This document shows, one piece after another, positions 10,001-22,000 of a DNA stretch of 64,000 bases. How positions within the stretch are numbered: the first letter of the stretch is position 1; each line of letters opens with the position of its first letter. The translations under genes and the position numbers were made by a program. This DNA is from Hexactinellida sp. DTS-2022 (taxonomy: Eukaryota; Porifera; Hexactinellida), in contig JAPNXP010000001.1 in NCBI GenBank assembly GCA_028753945.1, positions 6,872,501 to 6,936,500 on the forward strand, written 5' to 3'. Under the pieces are notes generated by a model that saw nothing but the letters and a program-made list of their open reading frames with translations, did no database searches and had not been told where the DNA came from.

Positions 10001-13000
10001 TCACTTTCTAAAGGGTTTACTGTATTTCTTTTTTTAAACATAAATATTAAGCACAATGCTAGGTAAAAGGGAATGACTATACGTATTTATACCTATGTAC
10101 GTCCCAGGCTCCTGAATCAAAATTTGTATGCGAGCCCCAAATTAATTAAAATCAAAATAAAACTGCAAGATGGAAATTCATAATAAGGATTAAAATTGAA
10201 AATATAAGAGGGCATGCCCAAAATTATTTGGTCAGGCCGGAAATATATGAGACGTTTTTGCTCCTGTTATATATCATTGTGTCAAATAGGATTTAATAAT
10301 TGCAGATGATGAGAGCAACATTTCAATTTAAGAGTAACGAGCCCTTCGGTCTCGGTCGCTTTGCGACAGATCGGTGCTACGCACCTCAAGTTAACGGCCG
10401 CTGTGCGGCCTTACTCCTCACATTTTCTACCATGGAAATGGTAGATAGGGACGTTATGATTTTGATTTTCATCAATTTGTTTACCTATTTGTGTAAACAA
10501 CAACAACAACAAATACTCATATTAGAATTTTATAAATGCGAAATTCGTGTTCGGCATACTTGTTTACCTATAATATCCGTTGGAAGCTAACTTCTAGGTT
10601 GATTTTGAATTTTCATTAATTTGTTTACCTATTTTGTGTAAACAACAACAACAAATATTCATATGAGAAATTTATAAACGCGAAATTCGTGTTCAGCATA
10701 CTTGTTTACCTACAATACCCGTAGAAAGCTAACTTCTAGGTTGATTTTGAATTTTCATTAATTTGTTTACCTATTTTGTGTAAACAACAACAACAAATAT
10801 TCATATGAGAAATTTATAAACGCGAAATTCGTGTTCAGCATACTTGTTTACCTACAATACCCGTTGAAAGCTAACTTCTAGGTTGATTTTGAATTTTCAT
10901 TAATTTGTTTACCTATTTTGTGTAAACAACAACAACAAATATTAATATGAGAAATTTATAAACGCGAAATTCGTGTTCAGCATACTTGTTTACCTATTAT
11001 AACATTTGAAGTTAGTTTATATCCCAATATTAATTGCGGTTTCTATTCCCCCATCACTTTAATATAATCCGGACAAACAAACACACACACACACACACAA
11101 ACAAACAACAATCGAGATTTAATAATATAGATTTAGCAACTTATTGGTAGTGACTGCGTTGCGCCAATAGTATACCAATTAATCTGGAGGGAAGAAGATT
11201 GAGAAAAACCACATATTTAAAAAAATAGTTGCAATGCGTGTTCCCCAAAGGGATCAAGCAAGAGAAGTACGTACACAAATGGTTAAAATCAATGTTGTTG
11301 TTAAATTAATTTTATTTAACTGTTTACGAAAATATACGTACATATATATTTGAAGTATTACTACACTCATCATCTTCAAATATTTTAACTATTGAACACA
11401 ATAATAATCGTATACAGGGACAAAAACGTCCGTAATATTTAGTCTGGGTTATTATTGGTTGGCCGGACCAAATATTCGTGATATATTTGTCCGGCCGGAC
11501 CAAAACAGCACGAACCAAATAATTCGTGTCGTGATAGGCTTCTAAATAATTTTTTCCTAATTTCGGGTAAATATAAGAAGACCATAATTTATGGTGAAAT
11601 TACACTCTTCCCAACTCAAAGCAATTATTATAAATAAAAGTTAGAACGGTATAACAAACCTTAGTTGGTGCATGGTCTGATCGTCCCAATCAAGAGGTGG
11701 GTCGTCAATAACAGAGGACAGTCTGGTTGTAGCGCTGCAGCAGAGAGTCAATGCAATTGCTATATCATCAGTACAGGCAGACATGTTGAAGTCTTCTTGA
11801 GCTTTGAGACAGGTAGCACTAAATAGCGGGATAATCGTAACAACAGAGAGTGAGTGTAGGGATGCATTATAATTACACAATAGTTAGAATTGAAGATAAT
11901 CGGCGGGTGATTAGATATTTTCTGAATACACAGAATACCAACTACAGTTAGAAATCGCTAAGCAGTTCTGTAACGATCAACTGACATATTACAAATCTAT
12001 GGAAATACTCGAAGTAGCGCATTTCTACAAATAGGAACTTAAACCAATACAAAAGATTCTGAATAAAATCAGGGCAAAACGAGAATAAAATATTCGAATA
12101 CTCTATAATATACGTACCATGTTACACATACGTATTAATAAACTATATAAACCTTAAGTTCACATTAGAGAATAACGAAATTCGGTTGGGAGAAACTGAC
12201 GAATTAATATTTTAAAAGAACAAAAAATTACCGATCCCTCTCTACTTTATTTAGTTTTAACCTAAGTTGTATTATACGTGCATTTAGTTCACGTTCAACG
12301 TATAGTGGGGTTCGAGTAATAACAAGTCGCATTTTGCACGAAATTTGCTTGCTATTAGAGGAACAGAATTTATATTAATTAAATGCTTGCTTGGGGACTG
12401 AAAATAACTTGCTGGTAGAGCAATTACTATTAGGCGAAACACCACAGTATATAGTACTTAATACTTATGTACGTATTATAATAAATTAGGGTAGCTATAT
12501 AATAGCCTATATTCTGAAAAAATTGAATAAGAGGGAATGACGTTATTAAAAACAATTGTAATTCTTCTAATAGTATACACATATACACAACTTAAGGATC
12601 TGAGGCTAATTAAGAGATAACACGCGTTCTCACCTGGCTGTCTCCCTGATCTCCCGCGCCTCTGCGCTGGAGATCTCGAGCTGGCTCTGTAGGTAGCTGT
12701 GCATTGGAGAGTTCTTATCTCGACCCGGAGACTTGGGAGTGTGTTTTCTGGTAGTTGGAGGAGTTTTAGGAGCTAAACAAGTAATAATTAAGTTTCTATA
12801 CTAATATGAGAATATTATTAAGCTACTAGAGGCATTTAATGTATTTTATAGCTCAGAATCCAACGAATCAGATGTTTGTCAATCGCACCTACTACAATAT
12901 TATCCAGAACAATAGAATGTTGCAATAGAAAGATATTGCGAAATGTTATGATGATAACAGAAATAGACAGATACGATTGTTATAAGATGACACCATCTGC

Positions 13001-16000
13001 ATTGTAACGATATCAGCTAATGTGGAATAAGATAGCTAATGAATAAAGTTGAGGGAATGATAAGATAGCGAATAAATACATTAGCATATATTAGCTCATA
13101 GTGTGCATGAAGTAATCGGAATCCACTGTATAATTAATTCTAAAAGTATATATTATTTAATAAGTTCTTTTCTTCATATTCATATGTTAGGATTCATATT
13201 ATATGGAATCATACAGTAACTATTGAAAAAGAAAACATCAAATTGATCGTATCTATTTGCATATCATTTCAATTCAATTCATTATTCTTAATAGCTTTTA
13301 ATTGCTTGAATGGCCTTTGCATTGAAATCAGTGGCGGATTCAGGGGGGGGGGGGGGGGGTTTAAAGGTACTGGACAAATTACAGTTGATCATAATAGTAT
13401 GATATTAGTATTTTAACAACAATATAAAAAAAATTTATCCAGTTAGTTTATCTGTGCTTTTAGGAGATACAATGGTCGATTTCAGGAAAGTTAACTAAAA
13501 GCAACATTTAATGTCTTAACATACCCAACATACTTTGACATGCTAGGTTTCCGAATGTGAAGAGAAATTTGATTCTGCCATTTTTTTACCTTTTTGACGT
13601 CACTATAAGTCAAAATCGCCGTCATTTTGTACAAAAAAATTCGGGAGAATTTCCGGAGTGACCTTTGTCAAGTTTGCATATCTCAAAAAGTATAAGTCGG
13701 AGAGAAAAAAACTATGCCCTCAAAAGCCCTCAAAAATGATCCTTATCAGTAGTACAGTACTACAAAGTATGCCGTGTCGATTTTCCAAAGTTATAGAGTT
13801 AATAATTATATAATGCCAAAATTCTGATAAAATCGAGTGATTTATTTATTTTGAAAATCTACAGAAAAAAGAATTAATCGATATCGTAAATTATGTGCGG
13901 CATAATCCCTTGTACTACTAATAGAGTGGAGTTAAACTTGCACAATAATAGAACTTGCGGCAAATAGTGTAAATAGCTAGAATTTATATTGACTAGTATG
14001 GATTCACTATTAGGCTATTTTAAACTATTGAATATCTAATTCAAATTTTCATTTTAGGGAATTGTGATGATATGTACTGCCTATTAAAAAGTCATGTCTA
14101 AAAACGCAATAAAAATTGAGGGTTACCGGGTTCAAACTGTTTGGGGTGGAAGGAATGTATAATACTGTAGATCAAATTTCGCACTAGTAACATTGCTATG
14201 TAATATTAGTTGAGATTATTCAGAGCATTAGCGGAATTCAAGTTTCAATAACATTTAATATTTGCTCTCATAGCTGGAAAGTAACGTTTGTTATCAAATG
14301 GAATGGAATTTGTAAATTAATATTCTAAAATTAACAAATTCAATGAACATAACGAATTACTCATAAGTAAACCTTTTCAATAATTTTCATACACTGCCGA
14401 AGTTATTTAATTAATATAACATCAAATATTCACCAATGAGAAGCCGGTTAGTATATTGAAAAAGGTTAGTCGACATATAAACAAGCACTATTATAATTAG
14501 CATAACAAAACAAATAAATTGAAAGAAACATCACAAAACTCACGTGGTGTTTGCGGCAGCTGCTTCCAGGCGGGGAGCTGGTACTGAGCATTCGTCGGGA
14601 ATAGAGGCGCGCTGTTAGAGGGGAACACCTGCTTTGAGAAGGGGGCCATGATGTTGAAGAGCGGGAATCCAAACTGTGTCAGCTGAGAAGAGTGTGTGGC
14701 TAGGTACTGAGGGCCGAGTGACGCCAGCAAGTCATTCGAGACTGCTAGTTGAGACGGAGATTGGAGGTTGGCCATAATTTGGTGGTTGGACGTATCAAGT
14801 GAGGGGGGTTGTTCTGCTAAGTGGTGCATACTATGATGGTTGCCAGAGGGAACTAAGCGAGTTTGTTCAGCCAGTGACTTCTGTTGCGACATATTGAATT
14901 ACAACAGTGCAAGCTAAATTATAATCTACACAAAATGTGTACTAAATGTTTGGCATAATATCCAATTCAGGGAGGGTGAAACTATAGTATTGAATGTATA
15001 ATAAAGAATAGCAATGCATAGTATGAGAAGCCATGCCTAACATTAGTTATAAAGAGCATTCAATTAGATGAAATCACAATAGATGGTCATTATTACAAGC
15101 TTTATAGTGCTGAATGTATGAAAGCCTACTAAGAAAGGCTCTCGTATTCAAGACATTGGGTTCAAACAACAAATAACTGAGGTTAGAGCGAGACAACGTG
15201 ATGATGTAATGTGTCATTGAGGTAAACAATTATATTAAAAAATGAGGAGGTCACTTCTAGAAAGGAATGCTTCAATATTTAGCGCAGGACTTCAACTTTT
15301 GACGATTAGCAATTGGAATTTCAATCTAATTGAGAAACTAATAATTATTTTGCTCGCTAAATAGAAAGCCAAAATAAAAATTTTGACATAACTTTGTCGT
15401 GTTATGCAAAAAGGCAAACTGCAAAGGACTGTACCCTGATACCGGAGCTATAAATGTGATATTATTAAATTAATGAACAATAATTTTCAAGTGGGCCGTT
15501 TAAGGAAAGGACGAAATTATTGTGCACCTGAGCAGGGGCGTCGACTTGAAAGGCAGAAAATTTTCTTCATCAATAGATGAAATGCACTTTGCGACTCTCG
15601 ATTTTGATCCAATCGGATCCTTAACCCACGAAGTATAATAATTTGGAATGCGGAAACGACAACGTGTGTTTTATCCACAATATTGAATTGGGAAATAACA
15701 AATCCATTGGGATTATATGTATAGCACTGATTTAAAATAATATTTTTCCATGTGTAATAGAGTAATTTCCATGCAACAATGTTGCACGAAAATAAATGTT
15801 GCATGCAACTTGTCGCACGAAAATTGTGTTGCATGCAACATATTGCTTGCAACATTGTTGCACCGTGTATGTTACCTTGTTGCATGCAACAATGTTGCAT
15901 CGTGTATGGTGGGCTTTATAGATAAAATTCTGAAAATTTAATAGAACATGTACATTGATACGGACACGTTGGTCATACCAGATTGCCAATATGCTTACTC

Positions 16001-19000
16001 ATTATCGCATGATGACGTAATCACTAAATTTCAGATTGTTAAATTCTTGTATTTCAGCCTATTTACGGTTTAAAAATTATAATAAATGTTAGAAGTATAT
16101 AAACCACCACCAACCGCTTCGCGGTTGGTGTGTGGTTGTGTTCTGCCGCGAAGCGACCTAGCAAACGAAGCGCGCTAGTGATTACTAAATCAGAAATTAC
16201 AAACTAACAATGCAGCAACTCAAAAAATGAAATATTTATTCAGAAAAATATATAACTAGGGAATGAACAAAGTGTCGTGGCACCCTGGATGTTTTAACGA
16301 AGTTTACGCCCATTACTTTAATTATAATTGCAACTCATTTAATAAACTAACTTTTTTTTGAGTCAATAGTTCACTCATAAAGAGAGCCATTTTGTCAATT
16401 GATGGTTACACAAAGATATTCGCGTTCATAAGGGTGGATACAAGTCTATCTAATTAGTTTAATTAAAAGTAAATAGTGAGGTTCGCGTATAGCGAGTCAC
16501 ATTTGCTAGAAATTTGCTATTAAATAGACGAACTTGCTATTTGAGGGAGATAATTAGGCAAACACTACTGTATACCGCATTTAGTGAAAGTAAAATTTGT
16601 TGAGAATAAATAATACGGAGAAAATGCATCTCAGAGAGTGACAGAGACTCATCTAGCTCTAACACCGAGTTATAAATTTAATCTTCGGTAGAACAAAGTA
16701 CAAGTCATGCCATGTCAAGATATGGCATTAGTATTTAACAGGTTTCCTTTAGTAACTCTGTGAGATAAGTGCTATTAGCTATTAGCACTGAATTAGCAAA
16801 CCTAGTTTATTAATTTCACAAACAAGTTATATAGTCAGAATAAAGTAACAAATATATATAGCAGGATATATGACCTGTTGGGCAGCTGTGAAAAAGCTAA
16901 CTCAGAAATTTTGATTCTTAATACCATTTTGCTGAGCGTATGCACTGTTAGAAGCAATCTCAGATGAATGGAGGCATGTTAACTTTGTTTCAGAAAATAA
17001 TTCATCATAAACATCGTCTGTATTAATTGTTTTAATTTCAGTGAATTCAATTAAGTTTTCTTCTGGTTTGATAATGTCACTCTTGGAGTTTTGGGTGGGA
17101 TTAGGGGTAGCTGTATGGGAAGGGCTGTTGTCTATGTCGAGAAGAAGATTGGGAGCGGAGACAGAACTCACAAACAGGAATGGCTCAGAGGGGTGAGGGA
17201 TTGTTTCAAACTCCATTAATAGATTAGCTTCCTGCTCGTGATTCCCATTATTGGAATTTGAATTATTGTTTCCTGCGGGGGACTGTGGCGTGTGGACAGG
17301 AGACATGAATAGAGCATTCTTCACTCGTAAAAGAACAACTGGATTATTCTTGTCAGGGACCTGAGGAGAGGATTTTGCTGATTTAGAGTTTGTTGAGGTT
17401 TGTGTGTTCCCATATTTGGAGTTAGGCGGGTATATTATCTTCCGATCAGTTAGTTTATAATTGGTAGGAGGGGGGATAGGGGGGACAGGGGCAGAGGGGG
17501 GCAGTCCCTCCGGGGGAGGAACTGCAGCCGAATGTGTTAAATGGGGACAAGAGAAAGGGGGCAGTTGTACCCCACTATTGATAGCCGGCAAGTTGGAATT
17601 GACTAGAGAGGTGCTAACGAAGTGTGCCGGTAGTACTGGGTTTTGAGGAGAAGTACCATGGATGGAAGCTATACTAGCACTGTTACTGGTGTTAGCAGAT
17701 TCAGACATGATAGACGAGTAACTAGCGATGTTAGGCTCCACAGCGGTCTTCCGCTTCTTCTCTTCAGACCAGATCTCCTCGCTGCGGGTGGAGTACACCA
17801 GGAGCTCTGGCTGGTATCTGTATAAGATACGTTATTTTTGGTAATACGTATTATCTGAATTTTATAGGCTAACTAAGTTCTCATACTCAGACGTAAAGCG
17901 TGTAGCTTAAGTATCAACCCAAAGAGCAACATTTAAAGGGTACTAAAAGGAACATACTTGGCTCTCTTCACCAGCTCTATGACTCCATCCCAGTCCCCGC
18001 CTACTTCCCGGTAGCTAGCGTCGTCACAGAATATCCACTTGCCTAGGTTTGTGTTGAATACGAATGCTGAGAAGTGGTGTCCGTAGTAGTTTATGATACC
18101 TGACAGGTGGTACTCTTTAGAATCAGCTGTTTCATCCAAACTCAAACTGAACATCTAATTAATTAATATGATTTTCTACCAAGTATATAAAGCAGTACAT
18201 ATGTATTTCTATGCAGAGTAACTCGATTAGTACGTACACTCGGATAATACATCCTTATTCTCCATTCTCGATTGGGTAGGTTATACGTTATCAGTTATAA
18301 CCGAGTTACACTGTCCATACACAACCCACCTGCTTAATGTTAATACAGTGCCCCACACACCTCAGAACTTCCTCAACTCTCTCCTTGGAAGATATTTCGG
18401 AAGACCAGGACATGGAAAGATTGATAGTGTATGGAGACCGCAGGAGCATCGTCTCTATCCTAGCTGTCTTCTTACATGCTGTCTGGTGGTTATATAGGTA
18501 TATATTATGTATGATTGTATAGGAATATACACTAACCGGCCAAAGTTTTTGAACAACAGAAATTTGATTGCAGACACAATATATGCTTCTTGTAGCGTAT
18601 TAAAGGTTGTTTAAACTACTCTGAAATGAAATGAAATATCTTAAAAAATATAAATTTCATAACATAGTGATTTTAAGTCATTTTTATTCAATATCCATGA
18701 AGTGGCATAAGTGTCCCTGCCACTTTCCACTGGTGGTACAAGTGGCATAAATTGGAATGTGGCTGTAACTCAGTGGAAAATAATTGTAATGACTGGAAAG
18801 CAGTGGGAGCGGTAGCGCGGTACCAATGGTGGGGTACAGCCTCCCTCAGGTGGGCACACTAACATCAATTTAAGCCTGTGGGGCATATTGTGGGGGACAG
18901 GCCCCACCCTCCCGCCGCCCCGCTGGAAAGTATGCACCTACAGTAATTCGACCATGTGGTGTTCAAATCTGAAATGAGAATTTTTATATTTTAATTGCCT

Positions 19001-22000
19001 CAAAATGAAAAGAAATTCTATATTTAATTAACTCATTATATAGTTAATGAGTTTGACATCTCCATAAAAAAGTAAATTCAAAATTTTTGTATTATTTTAT
19101 ACTTTAAACAACGTTTTGTGTAAACAAACATTTTGAACTTCTACACATATTATTATGCTGCTAGAAGCATGAATATGGATACTAATTGTTGCTGTTCAAA
19201 TACTTTTGACCGGTTAGGGATTATATGTAGGGATTATATAGGATATAGGATAAATAGGATTATATAAACAAGGAGAATGAGGTTGCTTACGCTGTCAGGA
19301 CAGCTGTGGTTCTTGTCAGTGGTTAGGCATTCTCTGAGCACCTGGCCAAACGCAGTGCCGTCTCTCAGTATATCTCTATGCGACTTCTTTGATTTTTTCA
19401 TTGCTTTGCTAACAAACAACCAATTATAACTGTCTAGACGTAATTAAGGATGATTATGTTGCAGTCCAAATGCGTTTCCAGTCGAAACGCATTTGGACTA
19501 GAAAAGCAGTCGAAACGCGTTCCAACTATTCGAAACGCGTTTGGGCTGCAACAATTGTCAATTATAAAAATAAATCTGAGTATACTAGTTATAACCGGGT
19601 TTGTCTGAAATGTACCATGGATAGAGATACTTAAAGTATAAGTAAGTTGCGTTTAGGAGGGCCAAATAGGAGACGCCTCCCACTTAAGGAAATATAAAAT
19701 TGCTACATATTTCATGCGCGTTAAAATGTAAAACCGTATTCGACTTGGTTGTGTTAACACTCTACAATTAACTACAGTAGTGTTCGCCTAATAGCAAGTC
19801 GCATTTCGCACGAAATTTCCTTGTGAATAGGCGAACTTGGGGACATAAAATAACTTGATGATAAAGCAATTGCTATTAGGAGAACACTACTGTTATCTTA
19901 CTGACTCACAGCAGGTTATCAGCTGATATGTAGAAGAGGATGTCCTCGGATGGGAACGGCTCGCTGGTGGCTCCACACTCACATTTGTCCTACCAATACA
20001 GACCACATAGCAATATTATATTATAGAATATAAGAGCATTAGGTTGCTACTGACTATCTGGCACGAGGAGTATGAGAATATCTTGTGTGGGAGACACTGT
20101 GGATGAGTACACGTAGTGTCCCAGTCAGTTCCTGTTATCTGGGTGTGCAGCTGTTTCAGCACGGCTTCCTAACAACAATTGAATAATAACAGAGATGAAT
20201 CAATTGTCAGTTATAATCCGCTAGTATTAAGGTGATAGGCACTGATAGCATATCTTATTATATGTAGGGCTGAAATTAATTTTCGAAATGTAACGAACGA
20301 ACCTTCTTCTTAACGAACGAATATCCGAATATTCGTTGCTTTTGATGACTAAGGACTAAATCAAATTCAAGAATCAATACAGTGGAAAATACAGTCGACT
20401 CTGGTTAATAGAGCCACTGGTTAATATATTTATTCGCTTAATCAGATCAAAAGGGGAGTCGACTGTAGTCTTTTGGAATGTTACAATAGCTAAATCATAG
20501 TCACAAAGTGTGTTAAGGACATAAGTTAGCTATTAATCGGCTAGTTTAGATATAAATCTATATTTACGATCTCTCATCTATACAAAAAACATGTTGATGT
20601 CAAAAAGTAACGAATATTCGTTTGGAAACGAACGAATTTTCGTTCAATCACTTCGAACGAATATTCGGTAAATTCATTTCAGCCCTACTTATATGGTCTC
20701 GCAATGTTACGATTGATATACACGTAATAAAGGGCATATTAGAGATATTTCTGTTAAACCTGCTACAACCTGTAATTAATATATATATCCATAGTTAGCC
20801 ATAGTATGGTTTAGAAAAATACTTACTTTCTTATAAAGTAGCCAGCAGAGCCCTTTGTTACTGGGAAAATTATTTTACCACGAATCTATTCACTACCTAC
20901 TCAATGCAATTCAAGAGGGAGATTATAACTTTTGAGATAATAAAGTATTTATATTGGGACGAAGATTCGAATTTATTGTATAAATTAGTATAGTGCACCA
21001 GTTATAAGAGTTCGCTTATGAGAACATATTTATCTACTCCCAACGATGTCCTTATAACCAATATCCACTGTAATCTAATTATCTTGTTAGCTTTGCTAAC
21101 TAATTAGATAATGAGCTCCCTAGCTCTTAATAATTTATTAAATACATACGTATAAGTGCTTACGTAGCATTCCACTGCGTAGTCCATGTTAGTCAATTGA
21201 AATCTACCTGTGTCCTGTAAAGGAGATAACATTAATACTAGCCTGCATTATACTCCATAGTCTAACCATATAGCATTTCGCCATTGCTTTTCTGACAAAG
21301 TTAGGCGGTAGTGTGGGAGATTCTGAGTATTGAAAGTTAACGAAAAGTTCCTAAAGTAATAAATAAATATATCATGAGAGAATGTATCAGAGATAGTATA
21401 CTATAGTCAATGCAATAAAATAAGAAGGCTGATATTTTGCGAAACTTCGTAGGTAAAGCCGTAAAGGGATATGAAAGAAATAGTTAAATTCTTTAGAAAT
21501 GGAACTAGTCGATTGAATAATACTTTCTTTCAGATAATAATTATGACTCGTAAGAGGAATCCAATTTCTAAAGTTCCTCAAATTATCAGGTATCATGACA
21601 AGGGCAGATAATACTATAATGTCCGCACTATAATAACACGTACCTTTAGTGTACAGAATACACACTCCAACTCGTAACATAAGTGGTCCTGTATCTGTCC
21701 GAAGTGATTTCTGAATATGTTAAGGTGCCATAGAACCTAAGGAGGAATGAATAGCTGCTAATTAGCTACAGTAGGGCAAATCTGTGGGCACTAAACCGTT
21801 AATCCGTTAATCGTGAATTAACGAAGTTAATTTTTCAATTTTTAAGTTAACTTTGAACATCATTAACGGACTTATTAACTTCCGTTACATTGTCTAACTT
21901 CCGTTACAAGTCCGTTAAAGCCCCTCTATATTGGACAGGCTCCTCAATGCTGAAATGAAGAAAAGAAACATCGAGATTAATTCTGTTTCTTATACTAGTA

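Noticed and set aside
10451..11040. CRISPR-like regular repeats
   Set aside because: The ~142-bp units are contiguous minisatellite repeats without spacers, in a eukaryotic intron.
17461..17825. Plus-strand frames of about 60 codons
   Set aside because: Antisense shadows of USP exon 10.
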